Assembly: GCF_030295955.1 (NCBI RefSeq)
Contig: NZ_AP027363.1
Location: 682,001-746,000 of the forward strand
Reading direction: 5' to 3'
Length of the DNA: 64,000 nucleotides
DNA from: Thalassotalea agarivorans
GTDB taxonomy: Bacteria > Pseudomonadota > Gammaproteobacteria > Enterobacterales > Alteromonadaceae
The notes under the pieces were generated by a model. That model saw nothing but the letters and a program-made list of their open reading frames with translations. It was not told where the DNA came from and ran no database searches. Each line of letters starts with the position of its first letter. Position 1 is the first letter of the stretch. A program made the position numbers and the translations under genes. Below are positions 8,602-16,219 of the stretch, piece by piece.

Positions 8602-9459
8602 TTAGCTATTAGGCGCATTGTTTTGTTTAATAGTGCGCCTTAGCATGCCAAGTACTTCGCCTTTCATTTTGTCATTTGCTGGAACAACCAGCGTTAACCA
8701 ATAATCATCACCCTTACCAACAACTTTGTATACGGTATAGTCTGAATCTGAGGTTTCCATAAACTCAAGTGCGACGATGTCATCTAAATATAAACTATAC
8801 ACATCCTCTTCATCGTAAAGAATAATACTATCTTGAGTGATGATGTTGCCGCCTTCTAAATTCGACAAAACGCCATGTGCGTTGAAATACTTTATTTGAT
8901 CGCCAAGGTTGATTACCTGCTCATCTAACAACGATTTATACTGAGAATCCGAAACCTCAGCGCCTTTCTTTATAGACTGATCTACTAAGTAATTTGATTG
9001 TTCAAGGAAGGTGATGGCAGCACTTAATGTCAGCAATAAAAAGGTCGGAATAGCGGCAATTAAACCCCAGCGTTTTTGAGGTTTGTAACTGGCATCTAAT
9101 TGGCGTTTATTGTTGTGATAGTATTTGGCACCTCTAGCCCCTTGAATAAGAAAATGGATAATTATTAGGGTTACAATGATGCCTTTTAGTTGTCCAGTAT
9201 CTAAAAAAACAATTATTTTACCGACAATGACATAGATAAGAAGTGCAACGAAGCCTAAGAAGGATTTCTTATAAACGGCAAGAGTAAGTAATCCTAATAG
9301 AACAATATCGACTAAATACCATGTATCCTGGAAGCTTGCGAGGGCATCTGAAGGCGCAGATATAACGCCAATGAAAAACATAAAACAGCTAAGGATAAAG
9401 AGGGTAAGAGCGGCATATAAGCCTTTCTTTATGTCTTCGAGTGCGGTATTTTCGTCCAT
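8602..9459 (-). CDS. Membrane protein of unknown function
   Basis: 285 residues; I do not recognise a family. Four hydrophobic segments lie in the first ~105 residues (about 15-38, 45-62, 66-84 and 90-105) and a fifth at about 133-152. They are followed by a soluble C-terminal domain (~170-285) that alternates acidic stretches with strands and contains YTVYKVVGKGDDYWLTLVVP. The end abuts rraB with no spacer. It may form a minus-strand unit with the TRIC-type channel gene 66 bases upstream. Confidence 0.65.
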   Translation of the reverse strand: MDENTALEDIKKGLYAALTLFILSCFMFFIGVISAPSDALASFQDTWYLVDIVLLGLLTLAVYKKSFLGFVALLIYVIVGKIIVFLDTGQLKGIIVTLIIIHFLIQGARGAKYYHNNKRQLDASYKPQKRWGLIAAIPTFLLLTLSAAITFLEQSNYLVDQSIKKGAEVSDSQYKSLLDEQVINLGDQIKYFNAHGVLSNLEGGNIITQDSIILYDEEDVYSLYLDDIVALEFMETSDSDYTVYKVVGKGDDYWLTLVVPANDKMKGEVLGMLRRTIKQNNAPNS

Positions 9460-9525
9460 GATGTACTACTTCTTATCTATACAACTAGTATTAGGCTATC
9501 AATAAAAAAGGTGAATAGCTATAGG

Positions 9526-10155
9526 CTATTGTTGATCATCGATATCAAATGCAGGTAAAGATACTTTTCGATAAATTGCCCAAAGGCGCAAACTAAACGC
9601 TAGCACAATGGTGATAATTGTCGCTATTTCAACACTTACTTCTAGGCTTCTTAGGCCGACAAACAACCCACCGGCAAAAATTGCGATGGTGGCATATATT
9701 TCTTGTCGTAATATGAGCGGAATAACGTTGCACAGCACATCTCGTATCATGCCGCCAGCGACGCCTGTAATTGTCCCCATAACAATTGCTACTGCTGGCG
9801 GTGCACCTAATAGTAGCGCTTTTTGCGCGCCAATAACGGCAAACAGTGCCAGTCCTAAGGCATCTGAAACCAGTAAAAATCGTTTTGGGATAAGCCTAGG
9901 TTGGCGAATAATAACAATCACACACAGCGCGGTTGCTAAAATAACGAGTAAATAAATCGGTGATTGTACCCAAAAAACAGGTGTATCTAGTATGACATCC
10001 CTTATCGTGCCGCCTCCAACCGCGGTAACCGCAGCTAATACGACAACACCAAAAGGATCAAGCTTATATCTGCCTGCCATTAATGCGCCAGACAACGCAA
10101 ATACGGCTGTACCGAAAAGATCTAACCAATAAATAAATGAGGAAAAATATATCAC
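9526..10155 (-). CDS. TRIC-type cation channel family protein (UPF0126, YadS-like)
   Basis: 209 residues with seven membrane segments and an internal repeat. The two glycine-rich blocks, AVTAVGGGTIRDVILD and TGVAGGMIRDVLCN, are the kinked-helix signature of the bacterial trimeric intracellular cation channel family. Archaeal and bacterial members conduct K+ or Na+ in vitro; older work suggested glycine transport, so the ion cannot be specified. It lies 13 bases after the rhodanese gene, suggesting one transcript with rhodanese and mtnN. Confidence 0.83.
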   Translation of the reverse strand: MIYFSSFIYWLDLFGTAVFALSGALMAGRYKLDPFGVVVLAAVTAVGGGTIRDVILDTPVFWVQSPIYLLVILATALCVIVIIRQPRLIPKRFLLVSDALGLALFAVIGAQKALLLGAPPAVAIVMGTITGVAGGMIRDVLCNVIPLILRQEIYATIAIFAGGLFVGLRSLEVSVEIATIITIVLAFSLRLWAIYRKVSLPAFDIDDQQ

Positions 10156-10168
10156 TCGTTACCTTGCT

Positions 10169-10546
10169 TTAATGTAATAAACTCGTCGTTGGACGTTTTT
10201 GTTTGTTCCATTCAAGCATGTCGCCGGAAAGATGTCTAACATCAGTAAAGCCAGCATCTTGCAAGGCCTTTTCAGCTATTGCAGCACGGCGGCCAGAGCG
10301 GCAGTAAACAATAACAGGTAAGTCTTTGTATTCCGATATTTCGTTTATGCGATTGGGCAGGGTTTCATAATCGATATTGATTGCCTTTGGAATATGTTGC
10401 TCTGCATATTCCTGTTCAGATCTGACATCTAACAGCAAGATGTGTTGCTGTTGCAAATCAAGTAACTCTTGTTGCGAAACTACAGGTGTTTGCGCCAATA
10501 CCAAGGTGCTTACAAAAAGCGAAAAAATTACTAAAAATCTTGTCAT
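10169..10546 (-). CDS. Periplasmic single-domain rhodanese
   Basis: 125 residues. An N-terminal signal peptide (residues 1-18, ending in LVLAQ) is followed by one rhodanese domain. The active-site loop YCRSGRRAA has the persulfide-forming Cys, and LLLDVRSEQEYAEQHIPKA is the conserved strand and substrate-loop region. Such PspE-like proteins transfer sulfane sulfur to thiophilic acceptors in the periplasm. It lies between mtnN and the TRIC-like gene on the same strand; a functional link with them is not evident. Confidence 0.88.
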   Translation of the reverse strand: MTRFLVIFSLFVSTLVLAQTPVVSQQELLDLQQQHILLLDVRSEQEYAEQHIPKAINIDYETLPNRINEISEYKDLPVIVYCRSGRRAAIAEKALQDAGFTDVRHLSGDMLEWNKQKRPTTSLLH

Positions 10547-10574
10547 ATTATTATAAACACCTTTATCTGTTTGA

Positions 10575-11285
10575 TTAGTTTAGTGTAGTCGATGCCAATT
10601 GATTTAACATGTTGATCACTAATTGTGAACTATTTACTGACGCTGTCTCTAGGTATGCTTCAAAAGAGGTTGGCGATTCTTTACCAGCAATATCAGACAT
10701 TGAGCGAATCACTACAAACGGCACATTGAATTGGTGACATGTATGTGCAATGGCTGCCCCTTCCATTTCTACAGCAGCCATAGTAGGGAAGTTTTTGCGA
10801 GCTTTTGCAATATCCTCATCGGCTGTCATAAAGGTGTCGCCAGTGGTAATAAGACCAACTAAGGTATTGATATCATTGAGCTCTGCGATGCCAGCTTTCG
10901 CCGCATCAACAAGCTTTGAATGAGGAATATAAGCGGGAGGATTGCCGGGTAACTGTCCTATTTCATAGCCAAAGGCAGTCACATTAACATCGTGGTATCT
11001 AACTTCACTACTAACGACAATATCACCTACTTTGAGGCTTGGATCGAAGCCACCGGCAGAGCCAGTATTGACGACATAATCAGGTGAATACTTGTCTATC
11101 AGTAGGGCGGTTGCAAGCGCTGCCGCTACTTTGCCGATACCTGATTGTACGAGCACAACCTCGCTACCATCAATTTCACCTTGATAAAAAGTAAAACCAG
11201 CGTGAGTGGTTGTTTGAACGTTAGACAGTTTAGATTTTAAAATGGCGACTTCTGGCTCCATCGCGCCAATAATTCCAGCTTTCAT
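10575..11285 (-). CDS. mtnN: 5'-methylthioadenosine/S-adenosylhomocysteine nucleosidase
   Basis: 236 residues, purine nucleoside phosphorylase fold. It hydrolyses methylthioadenosine, S-adenosylhomocysteine and 5'-deoxyadenosine to adenine plus the thioribose, feeding methionine salvage and, in LuxS species, the AI-2 route. The expected active residues are seen: Glu in GAMEPEV, Glu in AVEMEGAAIAH and Asp in RSMSDIAG. TGSAGGFDPSLKVGDIVVSS is the conserved purine-binding region. It leads the likely mtnN-rhodanese-TRIC transcript. Confidence 0.96.
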   Translation of the reverse strand: MKAGIIGAMEPEVAILKSKLSNVQTTTHAGFTFYQGEIDGSEVVLVQSGIGKVAAALATALLIDKYSPDYVVNTGSAGGFDPSLKVGDIVVSSEVRYHDVNVTAFGYEIGQLPGNPPAYIPHSKLVDAAKAGIAELNDINTLVGLITTGDTFMTADEDIAKARKNFPTMAAVEMEGAAIAHTCHQFNVPFVVIRSMSDIAGKESPTSFEAYLETASVNSSQLVINMLNQLASTTLN

Positions 11286-11418
11286 GTAATGCTCTGAATA
11301 GGGGTAAATATGAAGCGTATTATATATCTATCGAGAAGCAAGGACAAAGGAGAGAAAAGTTAATAATAGCTTCATAGCTCGAGCAACGAGTCAGCGTATT
11401 ACTCTACATTTCTACAGA

Positions 11419-11949
11419 TCAACAACCGCTGTCGACAATACCGGTTTTGGGCGCACTGCCATCTTCCGCATTGAAATAATAAACGTAACATCTATCTCTT
11501 AAACGGTAACCTTGAGGCCAAATAGCAACGACACCGCGTATACGGCTTGGGTTTACATCACTGGGCAATCCTGGGGCGTTTCTGCGGTTACCAGCGCCAC
11601 AAAAGCGATCTTCTTCACAGACACTGTTAGCACGATCTTGGCGAAACTCCTCTCCCAGATCGATGGCATATCGCCACGCGCGATTCCAATGGCCTGCTAT
11701 ATAACCGCCGCGCACACGCACATTATTGCCATTAAGCCTCAAGTTACCGGTCGTGAGATTACTTATTAATGCTTTTTTGGCAACGAGTGCAGAAGTACTT
11801 TTTACTGAAGTTAACATGTTGCGCAACACAATGTCATTTGCATCATCTTTAATATTGATGAATTTAGGTAGTGCTACACTCGCCAGCAGACCAATAATGA
11901 CAACCGCCACCAATAATTCTATTGTGGTAAAAGCTCTGATATTTTTCAC
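11419..11949 (-). CDS. Type IV pilin-like protein, second of a tandem pair
   Basis: 176 residues from the GTG at 11949, which has AAGG ten bases upstream; the TTG at 11958 lies too near the ribosome site. The N-terminus MKNIRA then FTTIELLVAVVIIGLLAS is a class III signal with Glu at +5, but Ala instead of Gly at the -1 cleavage position. The body carries GGYIAGHWNRAWRYAIDLGE, NRRNAPGLP and a Cys near the C-terminus (IVDSGC), which together match the upstream paralogue. It should be processed by prepilin peptidase and assembled into a pilus or pseudopilus. It lies 2 bases after its neighbour, so the two are co-expressed. Confidence 0.78.
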   Translation of the reverse strand: MKNIRAFTTIELLVAVVIIGLLASVALPKFINIKDDANDIVLRNMLTSVKSTSALVAKKALISNLTTGNLRLNGNNVRVRGGYIAGHWNRAWRYAIDLGEEFRQDRANSVCEEDRFCGAGNRRNAPGLPSDVNPSRIRGVVAIWPQGYRLRDRCYVYYFNAEDGSAPKTGIVDSGC

Positions 11950-11951
11950 GA

Positions 11952-12488
11952 TTAACAACCTTCGTTTACAGACCCAATAAGCGGTGCGCTGCCGTCGCCG
12001 GCATTGAAGTAATAGGAATAACAGCGGTCACTGAGGCGGGTACCTTTTGCCCATATCAAAACGAGCCCTCGTTGACCACCCGTGCTGAAAGGAAGCCCAG
12101 GTGCATTACGTTGATTACCCACGCCACATAATTCATTAATGGTGCATTCTTGATTTGTTCGAGTAAAAGAAATTTCTTGTCCAACATTAAGCGCATAACG
12201 CCAAGCATTGTTCCAATGCCCAGCAATGTAGCCACCTTCGACATCAATATCCTCATCGCCAATTTCGATTTCACCATCGACAATATTAGCGATTAACGCT
12301 TTTTTGGCGACTAAAGCTGACGTGCCTTTAAGTGCGGCAACCACCTGCTTGTTAACAGCATCGCGAGCGTCATCTTGAATATTTATGAATTTAGGTAAGG
12401 CAACTACCGCCAATACACCTAATACGACAATGACGACGATTAGCTCTATTAACGTGAATCCTTTTGTGGGGGCATTTTGATACTTCAT
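11952..12488 (-). CDS. Type IV pilin-like protein, first of a tandem pair
   Basis: 178 residues. It has a canonical prepilin leader ending in TKG, then FTLIELIVVIVVLGVLAVVA with Glu at +5. The C-terminal globular domain shares long segments with the downstream copy (LVAKKALIAN, GGYIAGHWNNAWRYAL, NQRNAPGLP, RCYSYYFNAGDGSAPLIG). Four cysteines (TNQECTINELCG, DRCY and the C-terminal GC) can form two disulfides. It resembles MSHA-type or type II secretion-type pilins; no assembly genes are nearby, so these are probably accessory subunits for a machine encoded elsewhere. Confidence 0.8.
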   Translation of the reverse strand: MKYQNAPTKGFTLIELIVVIVVLGVLAVVALPKFINIQDDARDAVNKQVVAALKGTSALVAKKALIANIVDGEIEIGDEDIDVEGGYIAGHWNNAWRYALNVGQEISFTRTNQECTINELCGVGNQRNAPGLPFSTGGQRGLVLIWAKGTRLSDRCYSYYFNAGDGSAPLIGSVNEGC

Positions 12489-12569
12489 TCAACGATCTTA
12501 ACAACTGAATTAAGGCTAGTGTATCAAGCTAGGGTTAAAAATAAAGCAATTATGTTAACAGTTTGTAAT

Positions 12570-12593
12570 AAAAAAGCCGGCAAATGCCGGCTT
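12570..12593 (-). terminator. Terminator of the pdhR-aceEF-lpd operon
   Basis: AAGCCGGC (12574-12581) and GCCGGCTT (12586-12593) pair across AAAT. Read on the minus strand, the hairpin is followed by a run of six T residues. It lies 18 bases beyond the lpd stop. Confidence 0.87.
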
Positions 12594-12610
12594 ATTCATT
12601 GATATATCTA

Positions 12611-14041
12611 TTATTTTTTCTTTTTAACAGCTTTTGCATTTGGTAGGTCAGTAATTGAACCTTCAAATACTTCAGCGGCTAATCCAATTGACTCGTTCAA
12701 TGTTGGATGAGCATGGATAGTTAATGCGATATCTTCGGCATCAGCTCCCATTTCAACCGCTAAGCCAATCTCACCAAGCATTTCACCGGCATTGATACCA
12801 ACAATTGCGCCACCTAAAGTGCGGCCAGTATCTTTGTCGAATATAAGCTTAGTTTTACCTTCCATACGTGCAGAAGCAATTGCACGTCCTGATGCAGCCC
12901 AAGGGAAGTTAGCTACTTCATAGTTTAAGCCTTGCTCTTTCGCTTCGCGCTCAGTAACACCTACCCATGCAATCTCTGGATCTGTGTATGCAATTGAAGG
13001 AATAGCGCGCGGGTCAAAGATATGTTTCTTGCCAGAAATAACTTCTGCAGCAACATGAGCTTCATGTACTGCTTTGTGCGCTAACATAGGTTGTCCTACA
13101 ACATCACCAATAGCAAAAATGTGTGGTACGTTTGTACGCATTTCATTTGATACATTGATGAATCCACGCTCATCAACGTTTACGCCTGCTTTGTCAGCAT
13201 CGATTAATAAACCGTTCGGCTTACGACCAACAGCTACAAGGATTTTGTCATAACGGACAGGTTCTGCTGGTGCGTTTTTACCTTCAAAAGAAACGTATAA
13301 ACCGTCTTTCTTAGCGTCTACAGCAACAACTTTAGTTGATAACATGATCTCTTTGAAACGAGGCTTGTTGTGCTTAGTGTAAATTTTTACAACGTCAGCA
13401 TCTGCAGCTGGAACTAACTGATCTGCAAATTCTACAACAGACACGTTGGCACCTAATGAGCTATAAACTGTACCCATTTCTAAACCGATGATACCACCGC
13501 CTAGTACAAGCATTTCACCCGGTACATCTTTTAATTCAAGCGCGCCAGTTGAGTCTATAATGCGATCGTCTTCTGGAATGAATGGTAGGTTAACAACAGA
13601 AGAGCCTGCAGCGATAATTGCATTGTCGAAATTAACGGTTGTTGCACCATCAGCACCTTCTACAGCGATAGTATTTGGACCAGTAAATTTACCGTAACCG
13701 TTTACTACAGTTACTTTACGTTGTTTCGCCATACCAGCGACGCCGCCAGTTAGCTTACCTACAACACTGTCTTTCCACTCGCGAATTTTATCGATATCAA
13801 TTTGTGGTTCACCAAAAGATACACCGTGTGATGCCATATCTTTTGCATCATCAAGTACCTTAGCAACGTGCAAAAGTGCTTTTGAAGGAATACAACCAAC
13901 ATTTAGACACACGCCACCTAAGTTTGAGTACTTTTCAATTAGTACAACGTCTAACCCTAAATCTGCTGCGCGATATGCAGCTGAGTATCCGCCAGGGCCA
14001 GAGCCTAGGACTACCACTTGAGTTTTAATATCGTTACTCAT
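12611..14041 (-). CDS. lpd: Dihydrolipoyl dehydrogenase (E3)
   Basis: 476 residues. E3 re-oxidises the dihydrolipoyl groups of the pyruvate (and 2-oxoglutarate and glycine-cleavage) complexes with NAD+. The redox-active disulfide is in GGVCLNVGCIPSKALLH (Cys45 and Cys50). FAD- and NAD-binding GxGxxG motifs are at VVLGSGPGGYSAA and LVLGGGIIGLEMG, and the catalytic His-Glu pair is in HAHPTLNESIG near the C-terminus. It is the last gene of the pdhR-aceE-aceF-lpd set, after a 165-base spacer with two inverted repeats, and is followed by a terminator. Confidence 0.97.
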   Translation of the reverse strand: MSNDIKTQVVVLGSGPGGYSAAYRAADLGLDVVLIEKYSNLGGVCLNVGCIPSKALLHVAKVLDDAKDMASHGVSFGEPQIDIDKIREWKDSVVGKLTGGVAGMAKQRKVTVVNGYGKFTGPNTIAVEGADGATTVNFDNAIIAAGSSVVNLPFIPEDDRIIDSTGALELKDVPGEMLVLGGGIIGLEMGTVYSSLGANVSVVEFADQLVPAADADVVKIYTKHNKPRFKEIMLSTKVVAVDAKKDGLYVSFEGKNAPAEPVRYDKILVAVGRKPNGLLIDADKAGVNVDERGFINVSNEMRTNVPHIFAIGDVVGQPMLAHKAVHEAHVAAEVISGKKHIFDPRAIPSIAYTDPEIAWVGVTEREAKEQGLNYEVANFPWAASGRAIASARMEGKTKLIFDKDTGRTLGGAIVGINAGEMLGEIGLAVEMGADAEDIALTIHAHPTLNESIGLAAEVFEGSITDLPNAKAVKKKK

Positions 14042-14099
14042 GCTAACCTCATTATATGTGTTTACTTTCTAAACACTAAAAATATGTGTTGTTTGTTTA

Positions 14100-14130
14100 T
14101 AGGCCGGCAATTCTACTGAAAGACGGCCTA
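14100..14130. repeat. Inverted repeat in the aceF-lpd spacer (lpd-proximal)
   Basis: TAGGCCG (14100-14106) and CGGCCTA (14124-14130) are perfect 7-base arms around a 17-base loop. There is no T-run, so it is not a plain terminator. It lies about 60 bases ahead of lpd on the transcribed strand. Confidence 0.6.
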
Positions 14131-14155
14131 AAGCGCTATATTTTAATCAATAAAT

Positions 14156-14199
14156 GTCGGTAAAAATGAAAGCTTTTAGCTAATACATCTTTTACCGAC
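14156..14199. repeat. Inverted repeat just after aceF
   Basis: GTCGGTAAAA (14156-14165) and TTTTACCGAC (14190-14199) are perfect 10-base arms around a 24-base loop. The structure starts 8 bases beyond the aceF stop on the minus-strand transcript. It could protect the aceEF mRNA 3' end or partly terminate, which would set the aceEF to lpd ratio. Confidence 0.65.
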
Positions 14200-14206
14200 G
14201 ATATTA

Positions 14207-16195
14207 TTACAATACTAATTTACGAATATCAGTCATTACACCCGACAAATGGACAGCGAATCTTGCCGCAACGGCGCCGTCGATAACGCGGTGATCGTAA
14301 GAAAGCGACAGTGGCAACATTAACCTTGGTACAAAGTCTTTGCCATTCCACTTTGGTTTCATCTCTGATTTAGACACACCAAGTATTGCTACGTCTGGGG
14401 CATTAACGATTGGCGTAAATGCAGTGCCGCCGATACCACCTAAACTAGAAATAGTGAAACAACTACCTTGCATATCAGCTGCTTTTAGCTTGCCTTCACG
14501 CGCTTTCGCACTAATTTCTAGCAACTCTTTTGACAGCTCATAAATACCTTTCTTGTCAACATCACGAACGACAGGCACTACCAAACCATTTGGTGTGTCA
14601 ACAGCTACACCAATGTGATAGTACTTTTTCATCACTAAGTGTTCGCCGTCTTCACTTAAGCTAGAGTTAAATACTGGGTATTCTTGTAAGGCATTGGCAA
14701 CCGCTTTCATAATGAAAACGAGCGGTGTAATTTTGAAACCAAGCTTTTTCTTCTCACAAACAACATTTTGTTCTTTGCGGAACGCCTCAACTTCGGTGAT
14801 ATCCGCTTCTTCAAATTGCGTAACATGTGGAATCGTTACCCAGTTGCGGTGCAGGTTTGGACCTGAAATCTTTTGAATACGTGTTAACGCTACTTCTTCA
14901 ACTTCACCAAACTTGCTGAAATCTACTTTTGGTTGGGCGATAACTTGCAAGCCACCTTCACCAGCGCTGACATTGCTACCAGCATTTGCTTTAGGGCGAG
15001 ATAATTCATACTTAACGTATGATTGCACGTCTTCTTTGCTAATACGGCCTTTTCTACCCGTACCTTTTACCTTGCCTAAATCAACCCCAAATTCGCGCGC
15101 AAGGCGACGAATCGATGGCGACGCATAAATTGCGCCTGTTGATTTGATTTCACCTGCCGCAGGGTGGTGTGGCACAGGTGCTGCTTTTTTAGCTGCTTGC
15201 GCAGGCGCTTCTGCAGCTGGCGCAGGAGCAGGAGCCGGTGCTGGAGCTGCTTGAGCCGGTTGAGCAGAAGCAGCTGCTGAAGTTTCTAGTTTAATAACAA
15301 GTGTGCCTTCTGACACTTTGTCACCAACTTTAATAAAGACTTCTTTAACTGTACCTGACTCTGGACACGGCACGTCCATGGTTGCTTTGTCAGTTTCAAG
15401 GGTAATTAAACCATCTTCAGCTTCAACGCTATCACCTGCTGCAACAAGTACATCGATAACATCAACATTTTCGTCGCCACCAATGTCTGGCACAGCCACT
15501 TCAATTATTGCTGATGCTGCAGGTGCTGCAGCTGGCGCAGGTGCAGGTGTTTCTGCAGGCGCAGCCGCTGGTTGCTGTGGAGCAGATTCAGCAGCGCTTG
15601 TATTGCCGCCTGAAGTTTCTAGTTTGATAACAAGCGTGCCTTCTGACACTTTGTCACCAACTTTGATAAAGACTTCTTTAACTGTACCTGACTCTGGGCA
15701 TGGCACATCCATGGTCGCTTTGTCAGTTTCAAGGGTAATTAAACCATCTTCTGCATCAACGGTATCACCAACAGCCACTAGCACATCGATAACATCGACA
15801 TCTTCATCACCGCCAATGTCTGGCACAGCAACATCGATAATCGACGTTGCAGAAGACGCTTGAGGGGGTTGTTCTGCAGGAGCTGCTGCTGGCGCAGGTG
15901 CTTCAACAGGTGTTTCAGCAGGCGCTTCTTCAGCCGCCGCTTCAGTGGCAGCACCAGCACCTGTTTTCATTTCAGCAATAACATCGCCTTCAGAAATTTT
16001 ATCACCTACATTCACTGAAAGTGCAGTTAGTTCTCCAGCGAATGGTGCTGGAATATCCATAGACGCTTTATCAGATTCAACCGTAACAATGGCATCTTCA
16101 GCTTCTAAATTGTCACCGATAGCAGCGCAAATCTCGATAACTTCAACTTCTTCGCCACCTACATCAGGGACTAGAACTTTTTGAATATCAGACAT
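14207..16195 (-). CDS. aceF: Dihydrolipoamide acetyltransferase (E2 of pyruvate dehydrogenase)
   Basis: 662 residues; forms the core of the pyruvate dehydrogenase complex. Three lipoyl domains come first, with lipoyl lysines in ESDKASMDIP (Lys43), then ETDKATMDVP near residues 159 and 270. They are separated by Ala/Pro/Glu-rich swinging linkers. Next is the E1/E3-binding domain (YASPSIRRLAREFGVDLGKV, about 352-390). The catalytic domain holds the active-site His-Asp block SYDHRVIDGAVAARF near the C-terminus. Lipoyl domains 2 and 3 are almost identical even at the DNA level (see the repeat entry). The gene starts 24 bases after the aceE stop. Confidence 0.97.
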   Translation of the reverse strand: MSDIQKVLVPDVGGEEVEVIEICAAIGDNLEAEDAIVTVESDKASMDIPAPFAGELTALSVNVGDKISEGDVIAEMKTGAGAATEAAAEEAPAETPVEAPAPAAAPAEQPPQASSATSIIDVAVPDIGGDEDVDVIDVLVAVGDTVDAEDGLITLETDKATMDVPCPESGTVKEVFIKVGDKVSEGTLVIKLETSGGNTSAAESAPQQPAAAPAETPAPAPAAAPAASAIIEVAVPDIGGDENVDVIDVLVAAGDSVEAEDGLITLETDKATMDVPCPESGTVKEVFIKVGDKVSEGTLVIKLETSAAASAQPAQAAPAPAPAPAPAAEAPAQAAKKAAPVPHHPAAGEIKSTGAIYASPSIRRLAREFGVDLGKVKGTGRKGRISKEDVQSYVKYELSRPKANAGSNVSAGEGGLQVIAQPKVDFSKFGEVEEVALTRIQKISGPNLHRNWVTIPHVTQFEEADITEVEAFRKEQNVVCEKKKLGFKITPLVFIMKAVANALQEYPVFNSSLSEDGEHLVMKKYYHIGVAVDTPNGLVVPVVRDVDKKGIYELSKELLEISAKAREGKLKAADMQGSCFTISSLGGIGGTAFTPIVNAPDVAILGVSKSEMKPKWNGKDFVPRLMLPLSLSYDHRVIDGAVAARFAVHLSGVMTDIRKLVL
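15278..15838 (-). repeat. Direct repeat encoding lipoyl domains 2 and 3 of AceF
   Basis: Bases 15278-15505 and 15611-15838 align with a constant offset of 333 bases and differ at only a small number of mostly third-codon positions. Each copy encodes one lipoyl domain ending in an Ala/Pro linker. Lipoyl domain 1 (about 15960-16190) is clearly divergent from both. The pattern points to recent duplication or gene conversion between domains 2 and 3. Confidence 0.85.
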
Positions 16196-16219
16196 GTTTT
16201 ATCCTCTTCTAATGCCTAG

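Noticed and set aside
15303-15863. A 186-codon open frame on the plus strand opposite aceF
   Set aside because: It is a shadow of the codon bias and repeats of the lipoyl-domain region; low-complexity Ser/Thr/Pro composition, no ribosome site and no family resemblance.
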